Below are positions 28,999 to 39,210 of a DNA stretch of 64,000 bases, in pieces. The DNA comes from Bremerella sp. TYQ1 (GTDB lineage Bacteria > Planctomycetota > Planctomycetia > Pirellulales > Pirellulaceae), in the NCBI RefSeq assembly GCF_020150455.1, contig NZ_CP083740.1:5477001-5541000 (forward strand). The letters run 5' to 3'. The notes under the pieces are model-generated. The model did not search any database. It saw only the letters and a program-made list of their open reading frames with translations, and was not told the DNA's origin. How positions within the stretch are numbered: position 1 is the stretch's first letter; each line of letters starts with the position of its first letter. A program made the translations under genes and the position numbers.

Positions 28999-30293
28999 GA
29001 TTGGGAATCCTCGGAGGTGGTGGTTGTTGCCATGCTTGCTGCTTCGCGCGATGCCAATGGAGCATCTGCATTACAGCGGTCAGGCGGTTGAGGGGTTACT
29101 GGACATGGCATTCGACTTTGCTGCCAACGCTCGGTTGCCTGGCGAACGGCCATGAAAAACTGGTTGCGACGAGCTTGGAGAAGTTCGTCACCATACTGTT
29201 GAGCGACACGCAGGTTTCGCTGCGACATCTTGTGAAGCCGTGAGCGATTGACGAACAACGCGTTCAGCTTGTCAGCCAGCGTGGTGGAATCTTCGACGGC
29301 GAAGAGTGACTCTTCATCAAGAAGTTCCGGGATGCCGCCGACCGTTGTTCCCAAACAGGGTAAGCCGCGTGCCATCGCTTCGATCATCGCCCGCGGCAAA
29401 CCTTCCTGGCGAGAAGCGAGAACGAAGAGGTCTGCATTGTCGAGTTGGTCGCGAATTGGTTGCCCGCTGGGAAGCGATCCGAGAAAACGAATCCGATCAC
29501 CGCAGCTAAGATTCGCGGCCCGCAGTTCGAGTTCTGATCGATGTTTTCCGTCACCGACAATCGTTAACCGAATGTCATGCTTCGTTTGGGCGATTGCATC
29601 GATCAGGATGTCAACGCCTTTGTACATCTGGGCCAATGCGCCTACCGTGATGACGTTCAACGGTGAATCAGCGGACGCAATCGAGCGAGGCTCTTCCTGG
29701 AAGGCAGTTGAAGGAAGTTCGACACTGGAGTAATGCGTTTGGAAGCTATCTGCGGAGGCCGGGTAACGTTTTTGCAAAGCGGACTGGGTAACGTACGATG
29801 CAGCCGTTGCCGTTCGGCACTGACGTCGCGTGTCTGCTGAAAGCTTGCGACGGAAGTACCAACGAAGAGGATGGTGAAACGCCCCAGGTGCAAAGACATC
29901 CCATGGGTCACTCACGACTTCCACGCCAAACGGCCGTCCTTCGGCACGTAGCCGTTTTTCAACTAAGCAGGCGATAGGGGAATGAACTCGAAGGATGACC
30001 GCATGCTGTGGATCGGCTGCAGCTTGGGCTGCTTTCTTAACGGCAGTGGCCTTCTGAAGAAATTGCCAAAGTCCTTGGTAGTGAGGCAGCGGTTGGAACG
30101 TAACGCCTGGCCCATCGACACGTTGCCAGCTTGGATCGACTTTAGGCACCGGTTTGGCTCTCGCAACAATGCGTACCCCATCGAAGACTTCCAGATACCG
30201 CTGCCAAAAGGCATTCGGAAACTGGGTCTCGGTCCACGTCGCACCATCTGGTGTACGGTGGAATCGATGTTCAAGGGTTACGATAACTTGCAT
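28980..30293 (-). CDS. Glycosyltransferase family 4 protein
   Basis: The 437-residue protein has the GT-B fold with an ALAQMYKGVDILIDAIAQTK segment, IVGDGKHRSELE and the E-x7-E motif SRQEGLPRAMIEAMARG. It transfers a sugar from a nucleotide donor during repeat-unit assembly. The last 60 residues (rich in Gln, Pro, Ser, Thr) look disordered. It overlaps the nucleotidyltransferase gene by 19 bases and follows the deacetylase-like gene by 21 bases. Confidence 0.92.
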   Translation of the reverse strand: MQVIVTLEHRFHRTPDGATWTETQFPNAFWQRYLEVFDGVRIVARAKPVPKVDPSWQRVDGPGVTFQPLPHYQGLWQFLQKATAVKKAAQAAADPQHAVILRVHSPIACLVEKRLRAEGRPFGVEVVSDPWDVFAPGAFHHPLRWYFRRKLSADTRRQCRTATAASYVTQSALQKRYPASADSFQTHYSSVELPSTAFQEEPRSIASADSPLNVITVGALAQMYKGVDILIDAIAQTKHDIRLTIVGDGKHRSELELRAANLSCGDRIRFLGSLPSGQPIRDQLDNADLFVLASRQEGLPRAMIEAMARGLPCLGTTVGGIPELLDEESLFAVEDSTTLADKLNALFVNRSRLHKMSQRNLRVAQQYGDELLQARRNQFFMAVRQATERWQQSRMPCPVTPQPPDRCNADAPLASREAASMATTTTSEDSQSCIPSS

Positions 30294-30314
30294 GAGTTGA
30301 GCAAACGGTGGATG

Positions 30315-31424
30315 TTAAGTGGTTACTTTTTGAGACTGATCCGAAGCGGCCGTTTCAGACGAGCCGATCACGTAGGAAACGAACTGGCAATTGCCGCTGC
30401 TTGCTGACGGTTCACGCTGCATGGCGTGATACTCGGCCAGCGTCCGTCCGGTGTAATGATTGCTGGCGAAAGCAAAGAGCTCTTCAAGTCGCTCGTACAA
30501 AACTTCGATCGAACGCTGCGTAGGAAACGAAGGACTACCGCCGGGCATTAGCTCGGAGGAATGGAGCGCCATTTCCAGGTAATCGCAGTTCGGTTGGGGG
30601 CCGTTCTCAGCAAGTGCTGCCAAGCTGCGGCGATTGCCTCGAAAAGGACGGAACCAGTGATGACGCGGCGCAACTTTGTTGGCAACTCGCTGAAACAGAG
30701 GCACTGGCTGACAGACGGTATGCATTGCTTCGGTCAGCTTGTTTTGCTGGCCTGGCACGATCGTCATGGGAACTTCCAAAAGGGAGGAATTCCCAGGACG
30801 ACTGATTTGGTCTACGTCGATCCAGTAGGCATGGCTGGGGAAATCACGATAGTCGATGCCGCGGTCATTCTGCTTGTCGACATATTGGAATCGCCACTGA
30901 AGCCCAGGCGTGACAGAGCAATCGACGCGGTAACCATGTTCAATTAACAGTTTGGCGTAGGTTTCGTTGAAGCCCCAGCGGCCAGCCCGGTGGCTGATCA
31001 TCTTGGTGTTGAAGACCTCTTCGAGACGATCCGTCAAGCGAGCAATCTTGATTCGCATGTCCGCTTCGGGGTACTCAATCAAGCATGGCTGACACGCACC
31101 ATGGGCATGATCAAACTCGGTCGATGGAGGGCTGTTCCAGGCATGAAGATGCATGCCCACTTCGGCCGTATCTCGAGCAAGGACATCAAGAGCGAATTCG
31201 CGATAGACAGCGCATTCGACCATTTCCCAGTTGGTAAGCCAAGTTGGGCGGAAGCCGTATCGCTCGCAAAGGCTTTGGAACCGTGGCAAGTAGTACGCGT
31301 TGCGGGTAGTGATCGTTTGGGGGTTCGACCACAAATCATCGCCTTCGGTGTCGATGGTGATCAACATTGCGGGACGTGCATGGTCCGCTTGGGGGAAATC
31401 GTTTTGTTGGCGTGGAGTACTCAT
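30315..31424 (-). CDS. Polysaccharide deacetylase-like (NodB-type) protein
   Basis: The 369-residue protein has the features of a carbohydrate esterase 4-like domain: LITIDTEGDD near residues 21-30 with candidate metal and catalytic Asp residues, MHLHAW, and SHRAGRWGFNE. No signal peptide is visible, so it would act in the cytoplasm or by another export route, which resembles WalW-type proteins of exopolysaccharide loci. It may remove acetyl groups from the glycan, though the activity is unproven. It overlaps the polymerase gene by four bases (ATGA). Confidence 0.8.
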   Translation of the reverse strand: MSTPRQQNDFPQADHARPAMLITIDTEGDDLWSNPQTITTRNAYYLPRFQSLCERYGFRPTWLTNWEMVECAVYREFALDVLARDTAEVGMHLHAWNSPPSTEFDHAHGACQPCLIEYPEADMRIKIARLTDRLEEVFNTKMISHRAGRWGFNETYAKLLIEHGYRVDCSVTPGLQWRFQYVDKQNDRGIDYRDFPSHAYWIDVDQISRPGNSSLLEVPMTIVPGQQNKLTEAMHTVCQPVPLFQRVANKVAPRHHWFRPFRGNRRSLAALAENGPQPNCDYLEMALHSSELMPGGSPSFPTQRSIEVLYERLEELFAFASNHYTGRTLAEYHAMQREPSASSGNCQFVSYVIGSSETAASDQSQKVTT

Positions 31425-32869
31425 GAGACAGATGGTGGGTTGAGTTGGGGAACCTCATGGTGGGGCAGGTCGTTCGACGTCGTGCTGGGAACGTCGAACC
31501 AAAGTCGCATGGCGATCGCCAATGCAAACAGATAGAACCCGAGAAAGTGCCCGAAGGCAGCTACGGGATAAAACGTTTCCTGAGTCATGGACGTCAGCAG
31601 CAGGGCGATCGTTCCCCAAAGAAGCGGATGTTGCGAAGGTTCGCACTTCCAAAGGGCATGCAAAATAACGCACAGAAGAACCAAGCCGACCGCGAGACCG
31701 ATCAGACCTATTTCGCTAATCATGTTTAGCGGTTGCATGTGGGCCTGATTGCCTTGCGTGATGGCCGTTCCAAAGCCATAGCCCACGAGCCATGTCCAGG
31801 GACGGTCATCGAGGGCTTCCAAGTGCATCTTCCAGATGTCGGTTCGCCCCGCTAGGTTGTCTGACTTGTAAGCCGCAAACGTCGTCGACTGTCGGACGAC
31901 CAACTCTTCGACTTGTTCTTTGAAGTCGTTTAATCCGTCGACTTTACCCATGCTGGGAGCAATCAACATCGCAGCGACGATAGTCAAGCCAACTGTTCCA
32001 GTCCAAACGAGTGGCATCAATCCTCCGGAGCGAATCCACGACCAGACGATCGGCAGGACAAGAACCAACATTGCCCCGAAGCCAGCTCGGCTACCGGATA
32101 AGAAAACGGCCAACGTCACCGCAAACAGAAGTAGCACGTTCGATGCACTGAACCGGCTGTAGGTTAAGCTCAAGTGCAGGCTAAACAGAAGCACCAGTTG
32201 GCAAGCCGTGTAGGCATGGTTATAGCTGATCAGGCCTAGGCCATCGTACGATTCTCCGAACGAAGCCCATGGACCGGAAACATCCTGCGATTCAGGAAGA
32301 TGAGCAACAACCGATTCGTAGGGGATTGTTCCGGTATACGTCAGCGCAACGGTAATGACGACGAACCAAAGTACGCACGTTGAAATCGCTACGAGCCAGC
32401 GCCGTCGCGGTTCTGTTAGTGGTGTCGAGGCCGCACAAAAGAACAAAATGGCAAACTGAATCATTCGAGCCAATTGGTAGAGCCCCCACTGAACACCCAC
32501 GTGCGCATCAGGGCTATTCCAGTAAAGCTTCGGTGAAAGCAGCGTTTGAGCCAAAAACGAAATCGCAATCAGCCAAAGAAATGCCATCAGCCAAACCATG
32601 ATCTTGGCCAACGGAGCCGGCAATCGTTGAACCGACTGCCAATGCCAGAGGCATGCGGCTGCCATCAATCCACCAGCAAAGTCAGCTACACGCGGCCAAA
32701 CTGCCCAAGATGGTCCCTGCGGCCAAAGCGGTATCAAATAGGCTTGGCTGATCAGATAGAGACATAGCCCTAAGAAGCACCATGGTAGCGACGCTGCGTT
32801 TGCAATTGCTGCGGGACGTTGTGTCGCGACTTCCGTGTTCCGATCCAAATGTAGTTCAGTCGCCTGCAT
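31421..32869 (-). CDS. O-antigen ligase/polymerase-like membrane protein (Wzy candidate)
   Basis: From the ATG at 32869 the protein has 482 residues; GGAGG six bases upstream supports this start over the ATG at 32896. About 11 to 12 hydrophobic helices cover the length, with an extracytoplasmic loop near the C-terminus containing HMQPLNMISEIGLIG, which is the Wzy_C-like pattern (GxxxxxHNxxL relatives). The FLSGSRAGFGAMLV segment is also typical. It probably polymerises repeat units in the periplasm. The start is 14 bases inside the upstream glycosyltransferase gene. Confidence 0.87.
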   Translation of the reverse strand: MQATELHLDRNTEVATQRPAAIANAASLPWCFLGLCLYLISQAYLIPLWPQGPSWAVWPRVADFAGGLMAAACLWHWQSVQRLPAPLAKIMVWLMAFLWLIAISFLAQTLLSPKLYWNSPDAHVGVQWGLYQLARMIQFAILFFCAASTPLTEPRRRWLVAISTCVLWFVVITVALTYTGTIPYESVVAHLPESQDVSGPWASFGESYDGLGLISYNHAYTACQLVLLFSLHLSLTYSRFSASNVLLLFAVTLAVFLSGSRAGFGAMLVLVLPIVWSWIRSGGLMPLVWTGTVGLTIVAAMLIAPSMGKVDGLNDFKEQVEELVVRQSTTFAAYKSDNLAGRTDIWKMHLEALDDRPWTWLVGYGFGTAITQGNQAHMQPLNMISEIGLIGLAVGLVLLCVILHALWKCEPSQHPLLWGTIALLLTSMTQETFYPVAAFGHFLGFYLFALAIAMRLWFDVPSTTSNDLPHHEVPQLNPPSVS

Positions 32870-33995
32870 ACAATGCCTCCAGTGTTCGGACGGCATTGGC
32901 CAAATTGAAGCGACTTGATTCGATCTGTCGCAAGGCTTCGTCAGAGGGCAAACTTGGTGGGGCTTTTGCCGCAGTAATTGCAGTTTCTGCCCAATGTTGT
33001 GCCGAGTCAGTCAAAGCAAGTCGATTGACGAGCGATGGAATCAGGGTAACTTCCGATGAAATGACATCGGAGATAACGCTCGGCATCCCAGCGGCCTGCG
33101 ATTCGACAACGGCAAGCGGAAGGCCTTCCCACAACGATGGAAACACAAATACATCCATCGCCCCGCGCAATACTTCCGTCGCGTCGTCGACGAGCCCTGC
33201 AAACGTGACGTGCTGCTGCAAGTTCGCTTGGTCGACGAGCTGCTGAATGTCTTCGCGCAAGGGGCCATCCCCTACGAGCAATAGGTGTGCGCGGGAATCG
33301 ATCGAACGCATCGCCTTAGCAATCTCGACCAGGAAGACGTGATTCTTCGGCTCGCGAAAGCCGCCAAGGTGGCCTAGCACGATCGCATCTTCGGGCAAGC
33401 CAAACTTCTTGCGAATTGCGTCTCGGTTAACTGTTTGGTGAAATGCCTCGGTGTCGATTCCGCAGTAGAGAGTGTTCCATCGCTGATCGTTTCCCCATGT
33501 CGGAAACAGGGATCGTCCGGCCAGATCGCTAACGGCCAACCCTTGAGTTGCCGAGGTTCGAATCCAACGTTTGGTTGATTTCAGATAGAACTGTCGCCAC
33601 AAGTTGGCTTGCGACTGTTTTCTAGACGTATCGCTATGACTATGGGCGATGCGGACTTTCACGCCAGCGCTTCGGGCAACTCGCATAATGAAGCCGCCGT
33701 AGTGATCGACATGAGCATGGACTGCATCGTACTGGCCATCTTTTAAAATCTTGCGTAGTGCCGGACCATAGATCCAAGGCTTGCGAGGCGATGGACAGTG
33801 AATCAGATTGGCACCCAACGCTCGAACTGTGTCGTCGTAGTAGCATGCTTCCGGACGACTGGTGATGAAGTCGACTTGAAAGCGATTGCGGTCGATGGTC
33901 TTCAAGACATTAACCAGCCATGTCTCAATGCCACCCACGACAAGGCCATGAACCACTTGAGCAACACGTATTGGTCGTTCGTTGGAGGCGATCAT
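32856..33995 (-). CDS. Glycosyltransferase family 4 protein
   Basis: From the ATG at 33995 the protein has 379 residues. AAGGAGG lies four bases upstream and the start overlaps the flippase stop as ATGA, so the longer frame to 34325 is not credible. The GT4 elements are AQVVHGLVVGGIETWLVNVL (N-terminal nucleotide-fold loop), HLGGFREPKNH, LVGDGPLREDIQ and the E-x7-E motif SLWEGLPLAVVESQA. It adds one sugar of the repeat unit. Confidence 0.92.
   Translation of the reverse strand: MIASNERPIRVAQVVHGLVVGGIETWLVNVLKTIDRNRFQVDFITSRPEACYYDDTVRALGANLIHCPSPRKPWIYGPALRKILKDGQYDAVHAHVDHYGGFIMRVARSAGVKVRIAHSHSDTSRKQSQANLWRQFYLKSTKRWIRTSATQGLAVSDLAGRSLFPTWGNDQRWNTLYCGIDTEAFHQTVNRDAIRKKFGLPEDAIVLGHLGGFREPKNHVFLVEIAKAMRSIDSRAHLLLVGDGPLREDIQQLVDQANLQQHVTFAGLVDDATEVLRGAMDVFVFPSLWEGLPLAVVESQAAGMPSVISDVISSEVTLIPSLVNRLALTDSAQHWAETAITAAKAPPSLPSDEALRQIESSRFNLANAVRTLEALYAGD
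32876..32880 (-). promoter_or_regulatory. Ribosome binding site of the polymerase gene
   Basis: GGAGG on the minus strand lies six bases before the ATG at 32869 and sits inside the upstream glycosyltransferase gene. It decides the start of the polymerase. Confidence 0.7.
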
Positions 33996-35323
33996 GCTTC
34001 CTCCTTGCGTCGTTGTTGAACGGCCCACAATACCACCCAGGTCGATCCAAGTAGCTGCGTGAAAGCCCCGACGCCCGTGGCAATGGCGGCGCCCATCAAT
34101 TCGTAACGGGGAATCAAGAAAACGCATGCGATAGCCGCGGCAAGCAATGCGGCCAGCAGCACCGGCATTTGAATTCGAAAGCGTCGCGTTGATGTCATCG
34201 CTTCGCCCATAAAAGACGTCGCCGTCTCGATACCCAGTACCGCTGCCAGGCAAACAAGCACAGAACTGTACTGCGCGTATTCTGCGGTAAAAAGCAACGT
34301 CAAGATCCATTCGCCAGCGAGCCACGCGATTGCGACCGCCACGATTCCTCCCAGTACCGAAAGCCCCATCAGGCGTCCTAGGATTCCGAAGTAAGACTTG
34401 AACTCGGCAGCGGCAAAGTGCTTCGCCATGCGAGGTGTAACCGCTTGTCCCATCGCTAGGCTGATCATGTTGCCAGCCAACATCACGTAGGCGATTGCGG
34501 CGTAGATGCCGAGGAACCGCTCGTCGAGATAATGCTCGATGAAATATCTGGGTGCGTTTAATTGCAGCGAGCCCAGCATCATCACCAACCCCATCGGCAG
34601 CGCAAGTAAACCAAGTTGAACCAGACGATCGCGGTCCCAGATCGGTGCAAACAGTTTAGGCGAGGCCAATTCACTTTCGAGCGCGACGATTTCCGACCCG
34701 ACCCAGTAAGGAGCCGTGAAGGTCACAATCCCATGGCCAAGTGCCCAACCAGTAGCCGCCCAGAACAGGCTTCCTGTGAAGTAAAGCAGCGTGCCGAGTC
34801 CAGCGACGGTGCCTATACCTGCGACAATGCGTGCAAAACCACCACGGTCGAGACGTTCGTGCTTTTGCACCAATCCGTACATCACATCGTTGATCGCATC
34901 GAAACTTTTACCGACACCGATCATGAGAGCGACCGCGGCCAGGCTCCAAGCATATCCGGCCGACATCACAATCAAGGGCAGTAACCCAAGAGCGATGCAT
35001 GTCGTCAGGAGACGCAGGGCAAGATAGTTTCCGAAGCGATACTGGGCCTGAGAATCGGTGGCCTGAATAGCACGCAACTGCAAGTTGGTTAGCAGAAACA
35101 GCGGCGCAGTGATCGCAAGAGCAAGTGCGAATCGACCAACCATGGTGGGATCTGTCGCTTTGGCAAGCAGTACCAGATTCGCACCTTGGCAGGCAGCGAA
35201 CGTCACGTTTCCTGCAAGTGCCCACGCAAAATTATGCGAGAGCGACAAAGCAAGAACCGGGGCAGTCGACGACGATTGCGCAATCGCGTCTTCGGATGGT
35301 TCCGAGCAAACGATATTGGTCAT
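33992..35323 (-). CDS. Polysaccharide flippase (Wzx/MATE-like)
   Basis: The 443-residue protein has about 12 predicted membrane helices throughout, with the N-terminal LSHNFAWALAGNVTFAACQGANLVLLA region (read here as two adjoining helical blocks) typical of polysaccharide biosynthesis exporters of the MOP superfamily. It should flip the undecaprenyl-linked repeat unit across the membrane. It is second in the operon, 83 bases after the chain-length gene. Confidence 0.88.
   Translation of the reverse strand: MTNIVCSEPSEDAIAQSSSTAPVLALSLSHNFAWALAGNVTFAACQGANLVLLAKATDPTMVGRFALALAITAPLFLLTNLQLRAIQATDSQAQYRFGNYLALRLLTTCIALGLLPLIVMSAGYAWSLAAVALMIGVGKSFDAINDVMYGLVQKHERLDRGGFARIVAGIGTVAGLGTLLYFTGSLFWAATGWALGHGIVTFTAPYWVGSEIVALESELASPKLFAPIWDRDRLVQLGLLALPMGLVMMLGSLQLNAPRYFIEHYLDERFLGIYAAIAYVMLAGNMISLAMGQAVTPRMAKHFAAAEFKSYFGILGRLMGLSVLGGIVAVAIAWLAGEWILTLLFTAEYAQYSSVLVCLAAVLGIETATSFMGEAMTSTRRFRIQMPVLLAALLAAAIACVFLIPRYELMGAAIATGVGAFTQLLGSTWVVLWAVQQRRKEEA
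34000..34006 (-). promoter_or_regulatory. Ribosome binding site fixing the glycosyltransferase start
   Basis: AAGGAGG on the minus strand lies four bases before the ATG at 33995 and sets the start of the GT4 gene. Confidence 0.7.
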
Positions 35324-35406
35324 TTCGCGGGTTGGCTAGTGGACAGTCAGGCCCAGTTGGCTAGTGCAGAATCCGTTGCCCCTCTCTGCTTCAAGCCAAG
35401 TCGTGG

Positions 35407-36918
35407 TTAGTTGGTGATGTTGACGCTTTCCTTTGGTACTTGCCCATTGGTTATTGGTTGGTCTTCCCACTCCGGATGATTTCTTCCAGGCCTCATCGCT
35501 TTGTGGTATTCAGAGTTGTCGTCGCTTTCGGTGGCCCGATGCGCGGCGGCTAAGCTGTTAGGTGGGTACTTTGGGTTGAACTGCTCCGACGTCAGTACGA
35601 CGCCCAGGCCTGCCAGCATTCCAATCACGCCGGCCAGTAACAGGACCGAAGCCTTTTGCGGCCGGATAGGAAGCGGAGCCAGTGTCGCTTCTTGCAGAAT
35701 GCTGACGTTAGTGATTTGATCGGTACGAAGTGCATCGTCCAAGCGAGCTTGTTCGCGGTCGCCCAGATATGCCATGTACTTCGATTCCAACTGGGCAACT
35801 TCATCCGAGAGTCCGCCGATGGTCGCTTCGTGTTGATTGAGTGTTTTTAGTTTGCCCTTCAGTTGGGTGAGCTGCTTTCGAAGTTCGCCTTGCTGAGCGG
35901 TAAGCGAAGCTTCGTCTGCTTCTTTGCGTGCGAGAACGGCCTGCATCAGCTTTTCTCGGTCGTGCTCTTCCTGGGCCAATGCCGTTTCAACTTCTTGGAC
36001 TAGCTGAGCGATCGCGACCGCCTCGGGATGAGCCGGCGTGAACTTCGAGAGAATTTCTTTCTCGCGGGTTTGCAGTTCGAAGAGTCGCTGCCGCATGACG
36101 GCGAGCCCGTCGTTTGGAGTCCCTTCAACGAATTGAGCGAGCAGAACTTCCGGCACTGTTTGCAACGAGCGTTCCAGGGAGCGGCGTTCCGCTGCGACGG
36201 CCGAGAGAGATGCGTCGGTTTCTTGAAGCTTCAATTCTGCTTTGTCGATCTGCCCTTCCAGCGATGCACGGTGCCCTTCGATGGAAGCGATGCCTGCGGT
36301 CGTCTTGGCATCTCTTAATTCGTTGCGTGCATCACCAAGCTGCTGCTTGAGCAGTTTCGACTGCGCTTCGAAGAAGTCGTGGGATCGCAGGTTGCGATTG
36401 ATGCGAATGTGATCGGCTAAGTAGACATCGATGAACGTCTCGAGTTTGCCTTGTGCTTCAACAGGATCGAGACCTTCCAAATGCAGTACAATCACCGTAG
36501 AGCCACGAGGGGAATCGACGGAAATGGACTGTTGAAGTCTTCGAACGGCCAGTTGCTGATCGACGGCGGAAAGCTGTGTGAAAGCGGGATCTGTGGTTTC
36601 GAGGACCTTCTCGAGAAGCGTCTGGCTACGGAGATGCTCGAGGATTGAGTTCATCTCGGTGTCACGTGTCGCGGTGACATCGACGGTATTTCCCGCGGTA
36701 ACCGTTGGGTCGAGCCCCATGTTTTCTCGACCTAGCCGGACGAAGAGCTTTGCTTCGGAAGCGTATACCTTCGGCATGATATAAAGCGCAGCACCAGCTG
36801 CTGCAATCACAAGAAGGCAGACGAACGAGCCGCGCCATTTGTATCGCCAACATGCAGAGATGATTCTGCCAAGCGACCAATCATCGGAAGATGGCGACTG
36901 ATGAATCATGGTGGTCAC
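35407..36918 (-). CDS. Wzz/GumC-type chain-length determinant protein without kinase domain
   Basis: The 503-residue protein has two membrane helices, near residues 31-52 and 430-455, that flank a long extracytoplasmic coiled-coil region. The N-terminal Wzz domain contains YASEAKLFVRLGRENMG and the block RDTEMNSILEHLRSQ. There is no C-terminal tyrosine kinase Walker motif, unlike many GumC-like proteins; the C-terminus ends in about 50 polar residues. It controls chain length and export of the polysaccharide. It is the first gene of the operon. Confidence 0.9.
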   Translation of the reverse strand: MTTMIHQSPSSDDWSLGRIISACWRYKWRGSFVCLLVIAAAGAALYIMPKVYASEAKLFVRLGRENMGLDPTVTAGNTVDVTATRDTEMNSILEHLRSQTLLEKVLETTDPAFTQLSAVDQQLAVRRLQQSISVDSPRGSTVIVLHLEGLDPVEAQGKLETFIDVYLADHIRINRNLRSHDFFEAQSKLLKQQLGDARNELRDAKTTAGIASIEGHRASLEGQIDKAELKLQETDASLSAVAAERRSLERSLQTVPEVLLAQFVEGTPNDGLAVMRQRLFELQTREKEILSKFTPAHPEAVAIAQLVQEVETALAQEEHDREKLMQAVLARKEADEASLTAQQGELRKQLTQLKGKLKTLNQHEATIGGLSDEVAQLESKYMAYLGDREQARLDDALRTDQITNVSILQEATLAPLPIRPQKASVLLLAGVIGMLAGLGVVLTSEQFNPKYPPNSLAAAHRATESDDNSEYHKAMRPGRNHPEWEDQPITNGQVPKESVNITN

Positions 36919-37445
36919 GTCGTAACTTCGTTAGGAGGGCCCCGTTTGCACGCCGTTCGCCAGTCAGTCGATTTCACCTTGAAACGAGGTAAAACGAATG
37001 TCTGCGGTAAGCGTTGCAGTCCTTACGGGGGTAGAGGATATGTATGCATAATTACGGATTCATCGATTATGCTTACGCGGCTTTCCACAATCAATGAATG
37101 CAAACTCGAAGAGACTTCTCAGAAGCGTGTCGCAGAGGCAATTTCACGCTTCCAAACATGCTCGATTCCGAAGAAAGCTCACTACGGTTTTCCACCTAAA
37201 GACGTTGGAGCGATTGGACATAGCGAGATAATGAGCAAGCCAAGTAATTAACGGGCGTTTCACTAAGAAAAGACAGCAAAATATTTTGATGCTGCGATCA
37301 ATTTTTGGAAGGCCACGTTAGCTGGGAAGACTTTGTGCGTACCCGTAGTTCCGTTACGTGCCCGAAGTTGCGCAATTTAACACTGCGGAATCGGTAACCC
37401 GAATGGTGGGTAGATCGGATTCTTTAACGCAGTGCGAAACGGTCA
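36919..37445. promoter_or_regulatory. Long intergenic region upstream of the exopolysaccharide operon
   Basis: No convincing gene lies in these 527 bases. Two symmetric elements are visible: GCATAAT (37046-37052) with ATTATGC (37066-37072), and the 12-bp palindrome CAAAATATTTTG (37277-37288). The region is more AT-rich than its surroundings, especially near 37270-37310, and should contain the operon promoter reading leftwards. The small frame at 36901-37251 has no family resemblance and is not called. Confidence 0.45.
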
Positions 37446-38903
37446 TCATGCCAAGATCTCGTGAATCACATGCCCTTCGACATTGGTCAGGCGTCGCTCG
37501 ATTCCGTTGTGTCGCACCGTCAGCTTCTCGTGGTCGAGCCCCAGCAGGTGCAAGATCGTGGCGTTGAAGTCGTACAGCGGATGGACGTTCTCGACCGCCT
37601 TCTGGCCGAGCTCATCGGTGGCTCCATGGCTGACGCCCTGCTTCACGCCGGCGCCAGTCATCCAACAGGTAAATCCGTCTGGGTTGTGGTCTCGCCCCTT
37701 GGCCCCCTTCTGGAACATCGGCATGCGACCGAACTCGGTACACCATACAACAAGCGTGTCCTCCAGAAGACCTCGCTGTTTCAAGTCACGAATCAATCCG
37801 GCTGCTGGCTGATCGAGAATCTCGGCATGCTCATCGTATTGTGGTTTCAGGCTATTGTGGCCATCCCAGTTCAGCTTGCCGCCACTGGCGTAGGCGCCGT
37901 TAAACAGCTGCACGAACCGCACGCCTTCTTCAATCAATCGTCTGGCAAGGATGCAGTTCTTCGCGAAGGCAGCCTTGTTCGGATTGGCTGAATCCGCGCC
38001 ATACAGCTTCAGGATGTGCTCGGGCTCGGATTCGACATCCATTACGTTTGGCACGCTTAACTGCATGCTCGCCGCAAGTTCATAGCTGGCGATCCGTGCG
38101 GCTAAATCCGACTCGTGAGGATGTTGCGAGGCATGCCGGTCGTTCATCCGTTGCAGCATCTGCTTGGCGGCCTGGTCTTCTGCGGACGAAACGATCGGCG
38201 GTTGAAGATGTCGGATCGGCCGCGATGCGTTAAACGTCGTTCCCTGAAAAGCAGCCGGCAGGAAACCAGGGCCCCAATTGTTCGAGCCGTTCTGCGGCAC
38301 GCCGCGCGGATCAGGGATTGCCACGTAGGCTGGCAGCGTGTGATTATCGCATCCCAGGGCGTACGTCACCCACGCTCCGAGGCTTGGGAAACCGTCGAGA
38401 ACCGATCCGGTCGAAAGGAAATTCTCGGCGGGCCCGTGCGTGTTGCTCTTGCTCGTCAGGGAATGCACGAACGCAAAATCGTCCGTCAATTCCGCGAGAT
38501 GCGGGATCATGTCCGAGACCATCTTGCCGGTTTCGCCGCGTGGACGAAAGCGATACTGCGGTTGGGCCAAGTTGCCGGCTGGGCCTTGGAATGTCACCGC
38601 AGGTCCACCTTCGAGCGGCTTGCCGTCGCGGCGGATCAGCTCCGGCTTGTAGTCCCACGTTTCCAGCTGACTGACGCCGCCGGCACAGAATATCACGACC
38701 ACGTTCTTGGCTTTCGCGGGATAGTGCGATGGCCGTGGCTGATAGGGCCGAGCGGGATCGATCGCGGTTTCCGCCCCTAGAAGACCATCCTGCTGCAGTA
38801 AACTGGCCAACGCGATCGCACCCAGTCCGCTCGCCGATTCGGTCAGGAAGCGTCGTCGGTCAAGCCAGCTGCTCGACGGGGAAACTCGGGATGAACCAAA
38901 CAT
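37446..38903 (-). CDS. DUF1501 family exported protein
   Basis: From the ATG at 38903 the protein has 485 residues; the frame extends to a TTG at 38948 but that start has no support. The N-terminus carries a Tat signal with [19 protein letters not shown]. The body matches DUF1501, a planctomycete alkaline-phosphatase-like fold, with [29 protein letters not shown], and [16 protein letters not shown] followed by [13 protein letters not shown]. These proteins are normally coded next to cytochrome/DUF1549/DUF1553 proteins, as here. The function is unknown. Confidence 0.93.
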   Translation of the reverse strand: MFGSSRVSPSSSWLDRRRFLTESASGLGAIALASLLQQDGLLGAETAIDPARPYQPRPSHYPAKAKNVVVIFCAGGVSQLETWDYKPELIRRDGKPLEGGPAVTFQGPAGNLAQPQYRFRPRGETGKMVSDMIPHLAELTDDFAFVHSLTSKSNTHGPAENFLSTGSVLDGFPSLGAWVTYALGCDNHTLPAYVAIPDPRGVPQNGSNNWGPGFLPAAFQGTTFNASRPIRHLQPPIVSSAEDQAAKQMLQRMNDRHASQHPHESDLAARIASYELAASMQLSVPNVMDVESEPEHILKLYGADSANPNKAAFAKNCILARRLIEEGVRFVQLFNGAYASGGKLNWDGHNSLKPQYDEHAEILDQPAAGLIRDLKQRGLLEDTLVVWCTEFGRMPMFQKGAKGRDHNPDGFTCWMTGAGVKQGVSHGATDELGQKAVENVHPLYDFNATILHLLGLDHEKLTVRHNGIERRLTNVEGHVIHEILA

Positions 38904-39210
38904 GGCGGACTCTCTCTTGGGCTTGCTGGCGTGAACATAAATGTCCAAGCGAGCGTTGAGATTCTTACTTTGTGGAAAACTTTTCGACGTGCGAAAACAA
39001 TTGAGTTTCTTGACCCCAATTCCATGTAGAATCGAGGTACGAGTGGCGCTAATTCGTTAAAAAGTTGTTGCAGACTGTACGCATAAAAACTTATAATTAG
39101 GTTCACAGACGCCAGTCAGCCGGCATCTTGGAAAGGATCTCAGCAATCCCTGAGAATCAGCAGGCACGGCATCTCGGCGAATGCCGGCGTGGCATCCTCT
39201 TCTATTCTAC
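38904..39210 (-). other. Intercistronic region with two small hairpins
   Basis: This 307-base gap separates the DUF1549/DUF1553 gene from the DUF1501 gene on the same strand. Two short hairpins can form: TCTCAG (38-base region at 39138-39143) with CTGAGA (39150-39155), and CGGCAT (39167-39172) with ATGCCG (39181-39186). Neither has a T-run, so these may modulate transcript stability. No gene was seen. Confidence 0.35.

Noticed and set aside
36901..37251. 116-codon plus-strand frame upstream of the exopolysaccharide operon
   Set aside because: Overlaps the start of the chain-length gene, has no recognisable motif and sits where a promoter is expected.
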